Assembly (NCBI RefSeq): GCF_040436345.1
Contig: NC_133236.1
Coordinates: forward strand, 13,384,443-13,448,442
Direction: 5' to 3'
DNA from: Pagrus major
Lineage: Eukaryota > Chordata > Actinopteri > Spariformes > Sparidae
Length of the DNA: 64,000 bases
Positions 28,473 through 40,325 of this stretch are shown piece by piece. Position numbers and translations under genes: made by a program. The notes beneath the pieces are model-generated. The model worked only from the letters and a program-made list of their open reading frames with translations, was not told the origin of the DNA and ran no database searches. Each line of letters starts with the position of its first letter. The stretch's first letter is position 1.

Positions 28473-31400
28473 GCACTGACTACACTGTAAAGCCGGCAGC
28501 TGCAGCAGAAAGAAAAAAAACTACCATCTTCAACTACAATAGCACTCTTTGAATCTCAACATGTGCTCTCCAGTTTTTTCTTCTGGGTTCAGCTTCAGTC
28601 TCTGTCTTCAACAAAGGCAGCGGGGCTATCACACACACATCACAACCAGCGAACTAATGATGAGCAGACTTTAAAAATGATAATGACAGGAGAATCTGCA
28701 CCTGCATGAACTGATGATGAAAGTGCAGCTCTGCAGCGTTAAAACAACCTGGCAAGTGGTTCCCATCCATGAGTGTCAAATCCAGTGTCAAGGACACACT
28801 CCCTTCAAGTACGCAGTCATGTGACCGTGTCCTCCAGTGAAATCCACAGAAAGCATCTAAACCTCAAATCAAATCAAGTCAGTTTACATGTAAATGTCCC
28901 TTCAGCGCAAACTGAGCAGGAATCGACCACAGCCTACATCTGTGTTAATCCAATCAATGCAGGCTTTAATTTTTCACAACATATTAGGGCTATTAAAGTA
29001 CTGAAGCAGTAGATTTATTATATTAAGTATTTTGATGAAATACATGAATGACTCTGTCTCAGGATTTTAATAATAAGGATATTAGATGATCCAATTAAAA
29101 TTAAATAAATGTAGTTAACTTTCCACTCATACGCAATAAATCATCATACTGCCCCGCCCTAAATCTAAGTTTTAAAACGTGCAGACAATCCTCTCTCCAC
29201 CTACACACACACGAGGACCATTGCACTGCCATTACTCCAGCTCAAGCCTTTAAACAACTATTCATGTGAGAAAATGTGTGTTTTAAGATCATAATGGATC
29301 TCATATTCACTGAAGGGGGCCACCGGGGCTGTAAGCTATACGAGATAAATAATTCCAGATGAATAATTCAAATCATTATAATGAATGAGTGGAAGGTAAT
29401 TATCCTGCTCTAAGTAGCAACCCGTGATTCAACGTAAGCACGAGGCAACAGAGATAAGAGGGGTTTCCCGGAGTCAACGAGGGACAATCACCTGCTTTGT
29501 AGAGAGAGGCGAGGGAGAGGAGACAAAACACCAGTAAACACTAATGACGAACAGAGCCTCTCACGCATGACATTATCTACTTTTTAGGGTGTGTGTCTGT
29601 GCGTGTGAATAGGCTTCGGTTAGTGACCAGTGGCTAAGCTGCAGATGTACTGATGAACATAAAAGGTTTGGGGAAGAGATGCTCCCTCGGTGTGATTGAA
29701 AAGCCTTTGTGGGGAGTCCCTGAGCAGCCCCTCCCGACTCGAGCTGCACAGGAGAGATGACGAGGATGAAAGGGAGGACAGGACAGAGAGGGAGTCCACC
29801 ATCATCTCCTTTGTTGTCCATCTGCTGTCTTAGCCGTTCTGCTATTCTCTTGACAAGCTTAACCCACACACCCCCCCTCTGCTGTCACAGGTGTGAACCC
29901 CAAATGGAAAAAGCTCCTCACTGCGCTCCCCTCTACATGAGTGCCTCGGTACTTCAGTTTGCTAATTAAATTGAAAGCAACATGACAAACGGGGACCTTC
30001 AAATCATAGATGAACACCAGTTGTAGTTTGCATTTGTTACATGTCCTTGTGCAACATATTTTTTGGTTAGGGCCTAGACGTACACGCTATTTCAGTGAAG
30101 GCTGACTGCATCACCTCGTGTCACCTGTGTCTCGGCCATAAAGCTGCACGTGAACACACCACAAAGACTTTAACCGATGGCCAGCTAGCTTGTACATTCT
30201 ACGCCTGCGTGAGAGGAAATACCTCGCCACACCACCAGGTAGCGGCAGTCTGTATTCGTCATTTGAAAAGGGAATCCGGAAGACTCTGGTAAAAACTTGC
30301 AAATGGCACTGGCAAAGAGGCGGAGGCGAAACATTCATGCACTGATTCACTTAGCTGAACAGCCAGTCAGCCTAATTTCTCTCACAGACGGGCTTTTCAG
30401 ACAATTCTACTGTTCGATCAACCAAAAAGCCGTCAACAAGGGCTGACTAGCGTCATCAGTGGGAGACACACCCCTACAACTAGGGCCACAGACACTCACC
30501 GACAGGCGGCCGATCGTCAGACGAAACATTCGTCATGCTATAGCAGCAATGCCAACCCTCAGAGGAGCTGCCATTGTTGTTTTCAAACAAACAGTTGCTT
30601 CTCTCACTTGTCATCACACCTAAACTACGCCTGCTGCCAGAAGTTCCTCAGAGGGCACTGATTTGTTAAAGGGGCACTGTGTAGTTTTCAGAAATTCAAA
30701 CTCAGAATTTTAATACAATATTAATGAGGTGATAATACAAACTCGTAAGTAAATAAACAAGCTGTTCTCAGAGGAAAATAAGGTCCCCAGAACACGTTGC
30801 GAAGCTAGAAAGGTGGCAGGGTCCGCCAAATATAAACAAAGTAAAACAGTATGAAAATGTGTTGCCCTTTAAGGTCAGTTTGTTTATTCAGTTTATCCAG
30901 TCATGAAAACAAAGAGAGTTTGTTTATTTAGTTTGTTTAGGCATAAAAAATCTGTCAATAACGATCTTTCTCTTCTGATTACAATTTCTTCCCCAAAACT
31001 ACATAGTGCTCCTTTAAACACCTGTGTTTTAGTCCACAAAGCACATCGCTTGTAGCCTAGCTAAAACAAATGATCTTGCAAATCCAGCTGCGTTGCAAGT
31101 TAATTTGTGAAATGGCCAGACTGAACAAAATAGCCTTCATCTTGCATGGGCTAATGACATGATCCATACTTAGACTAAGACTGAAGACTAGTACCATTAC
31201 AACCGTAGTAAACTCTCTAAAAAAAGTTGATCGACTTCATTCCCACTACAAGCAGACAATTTCGAAATCGAACGTGCCAGAAAACAGAGAACAGTAGAAA
31301 GCAGCATGAAGGCCAGTGACAGTGTTAAAGTGGTTACTTTTTATATTTTTTACGTCAGGTTCTCCTTTGAACAACGGCAACTTAACGATGACGCAACTTC

Positions 31401-33894
31401 AATGTACATCGTAGTTTTGCGCCAGAAAAGGGTGTCATGTTTCTATCACTAATGACCTGGCTCTAAGAAATACCGGTATTTAGCCTGGTAATGAATGCTG
31501 ATTGTACCCTTTCCCACTGAAGACAAAAGCCAGATGTTAGTAGATGTTAGTTGGGTTTTGCTGCCCAATGTGAAGGTGGGCGGGTGTAGGTTAAATGACA
31601 TCTGCTAATCAGTAAGTAAAGTAGGTGTCCATGCATTTGAGGCTTTAAGATTGAGTTTTACCTTAATACCTTTTCTGAAACCACTGTCACTATCCAGATT
31701 TCACACAACAGAAGAAGCCAGGAACAGAGAAAGTGCACAAATATTTTGAAACTAAAAATAAATTCATCCTGGACTGCAGCCTATGTTTGGGTGAGGAAGC
31801 ATTTCTCACTTTGCCGGAGACCATCAGGACACACAGTCATCACGCTTTGTTTTCTTTTAGCAGGAAGACCTTGAAAACATACATCTATTTTTTTAATCAT
31901 ACACCTAGCAAAATCAAGCATAGTAGTAGAGATTTTGAGTGATGCTTCAGGATCACAATCTCATGCTTTTCAATTACCTGTACGCAGTTAACAAGGTTGA
32001 GTGTTTGATGCATAATACAGAGGCAACTAATATGAGATAAATGTACAGTTGATGAGATGTCACTCACACACAATCCACTCTGCCAGCCCTGTTTGCCACC
32101 GTGACCTGGATAGGCAGCTATAAATGGATGGCTGGCGACTACACAAGCATCTTCAAGCCCTATAGAATAGACCGACAGGGTATGCTGGCATGAATGTGCC
32201 AAAGTAGATCTATACGACTACTGACTGTACATAATAAGCACTACAAAAACATAAAAGGGATGCAAGTCTCTTTTAGGTTTGAATGTTAAACGGTCATGAT
32301 TGATTTCTAACTAGAGTTAGCCAATATAACGATATACGTGTAATTTTCTCAATATTTATAAAATTAACTCCACTAACATGTCCATAATCCTACATATACA
32401 TTCTGTATGTGTCTATAAAATTCAGCCTGCCATAGTCTAATTCTCTGAAGTTTTGCGCGGTCTTTTACCTCAAGTCAGGTCAATAAATGTGCAAAATTTT
32501 CTTTTGGGGATGCAGGGAAGCCCCTGGACCCCCTGAGGGAAATACTGTGCACTTTTAATTCAGGCAAAAAAGGTGCGGTATCCAATTTAGAAGGAAGATA
32601 ACAATTTTTTGGTCACACTCAATGCCAAAACGTATCATGTGAGCCATGAAATATATTTCACAAATATACATCTTTCAGCATCAAATTATATCAAATTCGG
32701 CAAATCGTGTACCACAAATTTCTCAGACTTTCAAAGTTGTTGGTCCGACTTGAGGGGGCATTCACGTGTGTTTTCCCTTACGGAAATACAGTTTTCCTAT
32801 TATTCTGACACCACATGAATGCACTGTTAATTCAGACAAAAATGTGTGGGTTTGAAGGTGCAGTATCCAACATAGAAGGAAGATAAAAAAATTTTGGTCA
32901 CATTTAATGCCAACAAATGAACTGTATGGGGTTAAGATCATTACTGCTTGTGACCGTCTAATGCCACGATTTTAGTATTCTAACTATAACACAAATAATT
33001 TTGCTGGGACAAAACTTGGCAATAAGTGACAAATAACAAACAAAAGGTTGTAGCCCATCAGCATAAGCAGTTTGATTAGAACTATAGGACAAATAGACTT
33101 GCTCAATATGCATTTTAAATAATTTATGTAAATGACTGCAGCTGTCGTGAGCTGTTTACACATTCTCATCCTGCAGTGTTTCATGTTGTATGCTGGATCT
33201 CTTCTGTCATTGCATTGTGGGAACAACAGCCAGTTAAAGTAGGATTTCTAGCAGACAAGGCTCCACAATGTTCCTTATATAAACGGCCAATTTAGCTCCA
33301 TGTTAACCTGAAGTGTGAAGACCTCTGACCTACAGACTCTACACCACACTGACTGACTGCATTCACATGGCAGCCAATTTGACAGCTGAGATCAACAAGT
33401 CTCACCTGACCTGCTGTCCTGACGGGAAAACACCACGTAACACTGCTAAACCACGTTATCTTATCTGCACCTCCTTATACTAATATGAAGCATGTGCTAA
33501 CGAGATGCTCAACCAAAAAACCTCTTCAGCAAGCTAGCGTTAGCATGCTAGCTTATCTCTTAGGTGCCTCTGGTTCATGTCCAACACAGAGGCAACTGTT
33601 GAGCCGACGTGTGTAAAAAACGCAGCGAATACGGTTGTTCAGTCATCGTGTTTCAAGTATTATTTGTTATAATTGTTACCGTCTGTGTTTAAGGTCAGTT
33701 TAGCCTTCATGTTATGCTAGCCTAGCCTGCTAGCTGCAAAATGAATGGGGGGTTGGGCTAGCCTTCAGCATCCAGCATCCTCTATCACCGGTTATCACAC
33801 AGAAACACCTCACCTGGTTGTAGTGCACCCTGAACGGTTTCAGATAGTCGGACTCTGTGCACGGAGCGACTTCAATGTTGTTTATCTCTTCCAT
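12439..33894 (-). CDS. nudt14: NUDT14-type UDP-sugar (UDP-glucose) diphosphatase
   Basis: Coding exons (minus strand, 5' to 3'): 33894-33814, 21892-21849, 17175-17111, 15300-15000, 12688-12439; 741 nt, 246 residues plus stop. All junctions are GT-AG and keep frame. The start ATG at 33894 opens [18 protein letters not shown], then [26 protein letters not shown], the Nudix segment [20 protein letters not shown] plus EECGY, and [12 protein letters not shown], the order known for vertebrate NUDT14. This cytosolic Mg2+-dependent family hydrolyses UDP-glucose and ADP-ribose. Nudix consensus REUxEExGU appears as QEVLEECGY: the catalytic Glu residues are kept but Arg is replaced by Gln (I recall human as KE). 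The protein is somewhat longer than the human one I recall (222 aa), through an Ala/Glu/Ser-rich insert in exon 4. Introns are large (first one about 11.9 kb). Confidence 0.95.
13312..13747. mobile_element. TTAA-bounded MITE in nudt14 intron 4
   Basis: TTAA lies at both edges. The left arm has 'tgaatagttcaacatttt' and 'ttatcttagcttagcataaa'; the right arm has 'ccagtctttatgctaaacta' and 'aaaatgtcaaactattcttt'. Same family as 6998-7602, 436 bp, non-coding. Confidence 0.7.
15000..15300 (-). CDS. nudt14: nudt14 coding exon 4 (Nudix box, low-complexity insert)
   Basis: This exon is joined to exon 3 by a split Ala codon ([13 protein letters not shown]) and to exon 5 by a split Arg codon. Its first half encodes an acidic, Ala/Glu/Ser/Gln-rich stretch of about 45 residues and is GC-rich against AT-rich surroundings. 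The second half carries [15 protein letters not shown] and the Nudix helix. The acceptor follows 'ccaccaccag' and the donor is AG|GTTAGC. Confidence 0.93.
22000..22440 (+). mobile_element. probable solo LTR or LTR fragment
   Basis: The stretch is T/C-rich with 'cacctgtgtttcattcgtta', 'attagtccccgtatatttaa' plus 'gcctg' (a TATA-like box followed by a start region), then 'ggtaataaagc' (poly-A signal) and 'ctgcctgcctctttgcaaac'. This order of promoter-like box, T-rich leader, AATAAA and 'cctgcctctttg' end resembles the LTRs of fish Gypsy-type retrotransposons that I recall. No gag-pol frames flank it. It sits in nudt14 intron 1. Class is inferred. Confidence 0.45.
23530..23777. repeat. near-perfect foldback (hairpin) element in nudt14 intron 1
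   Basis: The two arms are inverted copies around a T9A4 centre near 23650. The left arm has 'taaagtagtatataacc' and 'gcattgtgggtaatgtaag'; the right arm has 'ctacattacccacaattcaa' and 'ggctttatactactttgtca'. Almost the whole 250 bp folds into one stem. No TTAA at the edges. Probably a non-autonomous DNA transposon. Confidence 0.7.
25781..26128. mobile_element. hAT-like MITE in nudt14 intron 1
   Basis: The left end is 'tagggctgcacaattaatca' and the right end 'ccatatcgcgcagcccta' is its approximate inverse. The flanks 'acaggcga' and 'actagtga' agree at five of eight positions, which would be a decayed 8-bp duplication. Related ends occur at 9904 and, truncated, at 48343. Confidence 0.6.
28037..28070. 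repeat. interrupted (CA)n tract
   Basis: CA repeat broken by CG dinucleotides. Confidence 0.85.
28227..28290. repeat. purine-rich GAGA tract
   Basis: About 64 bases almost entirely A and G (GAGAGA with GGAAG blocks). It generates a spurious 90-codon open frame. Confidence 0.8.
28429..28470. repeat. (CT)n(CA)n microsatellite
   Basis: A short CT run passes directly into about 30 bases of CA repeat. Confidence 0.9.
30666..31017. mobile_element. TTAA-bounded MITE in nudt14 intron 1
   Basis: It starts TTAAAGGGGCACTGTGTAG and ends 'ctacatagtgctcctttaa', a terminal inverted repeat of about 20 bp with two mismatches. TTAA at both edges. 352 bp, non-coding. Confidence 0.75.
32548..32920 (+). repeat. 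two diverged direct repeats, about 270 bp apart
   Basis: Copy one (32548-32640) and copy two (32819-32920) share 'ttaattcag.caaaaa', 'tatccaa', 'agaaggaagata', 'tttggtcaca' and 'aatgcca' in order. They look like remnants of a local duplication in nudt14 intron 1. Confidence 0.55.
33814..33894 (-). CDS. nudt14: nudt14 coding exon 1 (start)
   Basis: ATG at 33894-33892 encodes [20 protein letters not shown], continuing to FRVHYNQ, followed by the donor GTGAGG. This matches the NUDT14 N-terminus ([14 protein letters not shown] region). It is separated from exon 2 by about 11.9 kb of repeat-rich intron. The stretch just upstream (33895-34030) is the likely 5' untranslated and promoter region. Confidence 0.9.
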
Positions 33895-35027
33895 AGTTTC
33901 CACTTGGAGCTGGATTTGTGGCTCACCGATGGTTGTCTGTCACCGCACACTAACTGACAGCGAAGGAATGTCTACGGAAGCCGGGAGAGGACATGAGACG
34001 GAACTGCGAGGATGAGCCTGAGGTCTGAAAGGAACAATGTGATGAGAGGAGGGAGTTCATGTTATATATTTACACACAAATGTAAGCATTTAATGAAATA
34101 AAAGTACAGTAGGAGGATTGTTGAGAAGACTATAATATAAAAAGAAACTTCATTTGAAATAACAATGATTTATTGTTACAATAATATGAATATTAATAAT
34201 AAGAATATTAATATTAATAATAATAACAATAATAAGAAGAATACATTTTATTTATATGGCACATTTTATACAATAAATACTGATTATTGAATCTGATAAT
34301 CGGCCAGGCCGATAATCAGCCGATTCCTAGAATACAAACAAACATAAGTTACTTTTATTTTGATATTTAAGTAAATTTCATGTCAGATACATTAATACTT
34401 TTACTCAAGTATGACTTGTGGGTACTTTTTACAAGACTGTAAAAAAGGTGAGTTCTAAGGTGTTTCATAGAGGAGACGTCTCTGGTCCGGGCGTCTGGGA
34501 TCACTTTAGCTATACTATGTACTATACTATACAAGTTCTTTTGACAGGTACAGAGGATCAGAAAACTCTTGACTGAGTCACTTGTCAATCATTTGCATTC
34601 AGTTTCTCAGCAGTGTTCATGAGGTAAAATTCTTGTTTGAGATTTACCTGCTGAAGATTTGGGGTTTGATGGACAGTGTGTCAGATTCTTTGGTTTATCC
34701 ATCGTCCAAGTGTTTGAACTGGCACAAACATGCATGTGAGAAGGGATTTATTCATGTGATTGTGTTGCGAGTATCTTGGGAGTGAAAGGAAATTAGAAAG
34801 TTGACATGTTAATAGCTAACGAGGTCTCTGTGTCCTTTTGCCTTTTCAAAGTGAATCACAAACTACTACGGTATTATATATATGTAATTTATACATGCTT
34901 ATCCTGAGCCACACTCACGTTGGAGGAAAGGTTGGGTACACCATGGACATGTCTCCAGTCTATTAGCAGGCTGGCACATTTAGACAGTCATTCACACTCA
35001 CATTCACACCTACAGGGGAGGTTTAAG

Positions 35028-35028
<1 letters not shown>

Positions 35029-35086
<58 letters not shown>
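35029..35086. repeat. (CA)n microsatellite
   Basis: 58 bases of uninterrupted CA, likely polymorphic. Confidence 0.95.
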
Positions 35087-35088
<2 letters not shown>

Positions 35089-36589
35089 AAGATCAGGTGG
35101 ATTTTGCACCTAGAACTGTCTTGCTGTTAGTGCTAACCGCTGCACCGCCACCACTGTTTCCTGTGTGTAGAGTATTTAGTTTGGGGGACTAGTAGTAGTC
35201 CAGCTACAGCAGCACGTTTGAATCCTGCTGTGTCCTTAAAAAAGAGAAAATCTGCAATCTGGACATGATGATAAGGAATGAAGACAAGGACAATGCACCG
35301 ATGCTGCATCTCAATGTAGTTTTTTTTTGTTTTTAATGTTTCACTGGTTGGCTCAGGGCAACCACCAGTCACAGGTCAAATAAAGGTGATGTAACTGTTA
35401 CTAATTAGCCCAAAGGTGGAGTGCATTATTCATCAAGGGCAGTATGTTAAGTGTTTTTGTTTGTTATTCTGTGCTAGAACAAGCTGGATGTATTTTTTTT
35501 TTTTTATTAGTTTACTCTGCACCTTTTAAGTCAGTGCAACAAGATTTCAATATGCAAGTTTTTGAGCATTTAAATTGCATCTTCACACATTGTATATAAT
35601 GAATGCACAGAAAGTACAAACCCTTGAATTCTTGCGGTCTGCTTTTGTTGTTCAGTCCCATTTAACTCAACTTCAAGGATATGTAATATGTAAGATCTGG
35701 CCACCTGTCAAGTTCATACTTAAAACAAAAAGGGGGCAGCATATCACTAGAGTAACTAATAACTACTGCTAACTGTAGCTAGTTAGCTCGATTAGCCTAT
35801 TTGAATCTTAAGCAGTGTTTGTTTATAGGTTGCTTTCTTTTCTTTTCCAACTTTATTGAGTGAAGGATTGTGCGGCCTGAGATACTGGTGCTGTTGTGCA
35901 ATGACAGTGAATGTCGTATATTTGACCTCTAACGACTTGTCTAGCTGTTAGAGGTCAAATTAAAAGATTAAGTCGGGATTCACAGCATGTTGCAAACCTG
36001 TGTTTTTAATCTACCTTTAAATGCCCAGTAGCCCGCAGCATCATATTAGTTGAAACATGAAAAGAAGTCCAGCATCCTCACCGTGCTGAGTAATGAATAA
36101 GAAATGGGTGTGGGAGCTCTTTCTCACAAACCCTGCCTTGAAGGGTGAGGCTGCATGATGTCACCCCCTCACATCAATAACAGCTTTATAATGGAAAACA
36201 ATCTGCAGAGCTCCAATCTCGATGGGGCTGACTTCCTCCAACAAATGAGCCCCAGTCCACCGCCCACTACACAAGGACAGGACGTAACACTCTCTGCTAG
36301 CTGATTTACATCTAAATAAATACAGGCCCAGACGAAACAATGTGTGGACCCAAAAGAGGAACCGGCGTCTCTCCTCTGGGCACGTCCCATTTATATTGCC
36401 CAAACCAGCCAAGCTGCAGGGCACGATAAGACCGAGGGGACTGCCGAGATGAAGCATTGTACAGGAGTCACCCTGCCACAGTCAGAGAAACGAGCACAAA
36501 GAAACTGTGGCAGAAGAATGAAGGGATGAAGTAAGACCAAACCATGAAGAAGTGAAAATAAATAAGTGTACACCTGTTCTTAAAACAAG

Positions 36590-36735
36590 CAACTGCCGCT
36601 TTAAGCCGACACGTGAGCGCTTTGTGATTAAATTGTGGGAATTGTAATGATGTATTTTATGTCCTAGAACAAAACGTGTAAATATCTGAAGCCTGTGGTA
36701 ACCACAGACCTTATTTCAGGAATTTAGGTTTGAAG
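36590..36735 (+). repeat. dispersed repeat, copy 2 of 3
   Basis: Shares 'attaaattgtggg', 'atgatgtat', 'ctgtggtaaccacagacct' and 'atttcagg' with 190-380, in the same order and orientation. Confidence 0.5.
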
Positions 36736-38830
36736 TCTGCGTCTAGTGCCTGTTAGTAGCCCTCACATATCACCCTACCACTCTATCCCAACAAGAATCG
36801 GGACACCCTAACTCCAGGTGTGGTTGGGACGAGGGGTGTTTTGGGATTAAAGTTACAGGATAAAACAAAGCAACATTTTCATGTTACTTACTGGCTGAAG
36901 TTTATTGTTTTCTCTGTATATCTCTTCTTTGTGAACTTGGAAATGCATCTGAGCTTCTTCCAACTCAACACAGTCACCAGGAGACCTGTAAAACTCATTT
37001 CTTCCCTCACCCTGTATCCTCTCTTGGGCCTCATTGGAGCATCACCCACAAAAAGGCCTCCAAAAATCTTATCAGCTCCTCAGCCGGGATCTGAGGCACC
37101 CGTAACGTGTTAATCCCATCCTTCCACGAACACGGGGGTGCAGGGTCCTCGCAGTCACGACCAATTACTGTCTGCAGACGGCTGAGGCAGGCCAGACTTC
37201 ACTGGGCTTAGCTCAACGCCAAACCTGGAGCCTCCCGAAGCTGCCGAACCTTCTCTTCCTGTCTGTCTGTACAGTTCATCCCGCTTACTGACACTCACTC
37301 CATCAAATTATGTTCATCTTACTTTCATTTTTCTGCTCTTTTGTTCCATTACGTCATGAATTTTACCACAGTTCAACAGTTTTTAACCACATACTGTATA
37401 CTCCCTTATTTATTAGTGATCCAGTGATATATTTGTGAAATAATGATGATATTAACTGATATAAAATTGATATTTTTAGGTTGGGTGGACAGTATACAGG
37501 TTTTGGGGCTTTAAAATGGCCCATAACATGAACAAAAGCAGCCCAAAGGACCATTTGTTGTTGTGGAAACATTTTAATTTTAAAGGAAAAACTCTCCAGT
37601 GGTCTATCCATAGCATAGTTTATCAGCCGGGGTCAAGCAGGGATTTGGGCCAGCAACTCGGGGAATGCACTTAGCCAAGGTGGCTGCTGTACCTCTGTTA
37701 GCGGGCTCAGGGTGTGGGTCAAGATGGCCGGTATCCACCCCGTCCAGGAGTCTGGACGTCCAGCCGCCACTCGCCTTGCCCAGGAGACACTCCTGTATCC
37801 TCCCACGCGAGCTTGGATTTGAAAATAGCGGCATGTGTCAAAAGGGCGCTCGATAACGCAGCTCAGACATCATGTGGTGGAGGTGTGCGAGGAGCTGATG
37901 GAGGATCCAGGGTGAAGACAGGAAAACATGATGGTGACAGGACAGCGGTTATTAAGTTCCACATAAACTGATCAGGCAGGTTTTTGTTAAATATTCAATC
38001 CAAGTTTTAGTAAATGCTTTTGTGATGGACAAAAATGTGTGTACTGTACATTTTTCTTTACACTTCAAATCTAGGTTTCTATGTTGTGACATCGCTGTGC
38101 TCATGGTCCGGTTAGGTTTAGGCATTAAAACCACTTGGTAACTGTTAGGAAAAGATCATCTTTATCATTATAGCCAACAAGACATATGCCAAACGTCCAA
38201 CCGCGGTCCAAGTCACATCACTGGATGTCTTTAAGGACACCTGGGGACATCTCCAGATGTTTTTGTAGGGGACAAAACTGGCCCCTTTTCCACAGGAAGT
38301 CGGACCATCTCCATCTGTGATAAAAGCCCCCAAAACAGGTAGTTTAAGCCAAACCATGATTTTTCCAAACCTTAACAAAGTGGTTTTTGTGTGTAAACCT
38401 AAGCAGAGCATAAGAAAAGCATTGTGACAAGAGAGAAATAGACAATTCAACCTGAGGAAACATAACGTAGCAACATGAGGAAACGTTTTGTTTTAACGTA
38501 TCTGTTGTTTTGCAGAAATTAAAAATTATTCTGGCGATTAGGTGTCAATTTTTTAAAGTGTTAAACGTGTCAGTTTTGTGTTTAAAGCTTGTTGTGTTAC
38601 TGTAAAGTGTCCATAAAATGAATGAATTATCAGTTGACTGACTTAATTGAGACTTGACTCCCTAAGAACTTACTTGACTTGAGACTGAAAGCAACAAAAT
38701 TTAGGTTTTGATTTGGCAAAACCTGAGAACAATAAAAATACGTAAAACAAACAGCAACAGGCAGACTTTGAATGGCTACACATAGCATTTAAATTTAAGC
38801 TTGTGCTTTGAAATACTGCATAAAATACAG

Positions 38831-38833
<3 letters not shown>

Positions 38834-38896
<63 letters not shown>

Positions 38897-38922
38897 TATA
38901 TATAGATATATATATATATATA
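38834..38922. repeat. (TA)n microsatellite
   Basis: About 90 bases of TA with two GATA interruptions. It produces spurious Ile-Tyr ORFs on both strands and is likely highly variable and hard to assemble. Confidence 0.95.
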
Positions 38923-39921
38923 CCTATAGTAAAACAGGTTGGACGAGTGAGCTTCATCAGTCCTTCTCTCAGCCTGAAATAAATGAATCTGATCTGTGTT
39001 GAGCTCCTGTCTCGTCAGGAGAAAGCCCCTCCTCCTTTCTCAATGCCATTGTAATGGAAACTCTCTGTCAGGCCCTTATATTTTTAGGAAAAGCTATTAT
39101 TGTTCTGTTGTTGCTTGCGTGCCCCAGGATGTGTTCCCCCGAACAAGGTCAAAATTCCTGTTTTGTCGTCATTATTCTACCAGAGAATAGGCAACTCACC
39201 CACAATGCTCTCTGTTCGCTGGGGTTCCTGGTACTTGTTTGTCTTCCATGGATACAAATAGACCCGAAATGGCATTCGGCCGAAGCTGAGTGAAGCTATT
39301 GTGGCAGAGAATAGTTTGAATTCATACTAATGCAGCTGGAAGTTACGCTGAAGTCATTTTCTATAGGTGGACCAGGCGTCCAGAGGACATTAGTTCATCC
39401 TTGAAGCCTCTCAAGACCCAATTCTGAATATTATAGATAATATTTCAGATGCTTGTAGTTTTAGACATTTAACAAGGAGAATAAGAGATGACTTGTGCAT
39501 CTTGGTTTGATTTCTGAGAAAATACCTCCAGGATTACATTCACTCACAAACACAAAATAATAAATCCTACAACACAAAATATACGTTTAATCACATTAAC
39601 CCTCACTTTGTAATCTTGTATCCTACGAAGCGTGCTGCAGTAAATATATAAACATATAAAACTCCAGCACACCATCTTTTTTACAGCAAGTTTATTAATT
39701 AATTAATTAATTATTACTTCTGTTTGTTCCTGCTACAACTGGTTCCTCCAGGTCCACACAGCTGGATGGGTGATGTGTGAATTTGGTCTAAATTATGAAC
39801 GGTTAGTTTCAGAAAGTATCAGAAATGGTCAGACAGTTGCTGTTGGAGAGGTGCTGGGGGAGCGGGTTTCTGAAACTAGTCAGCCATCATACAAACAGTT
39901 CTGATGGAGGATACTGAGGCC

Positions 39922-40325
39922 TTAAAGGTCCAGTGTGTGGGATTAAGTGACATCTAAGGGTGAGGTTGCAGATTGCAAACAACTGAATTTCCCTCATCTC
40001 AGCCTCCCCTCGGTGGCTGCTAAAAACATGAGAAAAGCAATAGGCATTCCACAGAACCAGTGTTTGGTTTGTCCTTCCTGCTTGCTGTAGAAACATGGCG
40101 GTGCAACATGGCTGACCCAGGCCCCCAGGATGAGCACCAGGCTTTGAAGCTAGTTTACATAGTGGCCAAACCGTGTAATTACATCATCATGTGACGTACT
40201 CGGGCCCAACCAAGACTTTTTCGCATAAGCTCACATTGTGAAAGAAGCATCTGTGAAACGGTGGATACATTTTTTTTCATTCTAAGGTCATGAAAAGACA
40301 ACAATTTTTAATTTAAGGTGTGATA
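39922..40325. mobile_element. TTAA-started dispersed element, right end degraded
   Basis: It begins TTAAAGGTCCAGTGTGTGGG, followed by 'gtgacatctaagggtgaggt' and later 'acattgtgaaagaagcatct' and 'gaaacggtggatacattttt'. I recognise this as a very common fish repeat in form, but the expected inverted right end is not clear, so the copy is probably truncated. Confidence 0.55.

Noticed and set aside
36161-36457. 98-codon frame, minus strand
   Set aside because: Overlapping frames of similar length and no recognisable sequence; unsupported.
37604-37856. GC-rich patch with open frames on both strands
   Set aside because: Looked briefly like an exon or CpG-rich gene start, but no splice pairing or protein family could be seen; perhaps a repeat.
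38670-39002. Ile-Tyr repeat proteins on both strands
   Set aside because: Translations of the (TA)n microsatellite.
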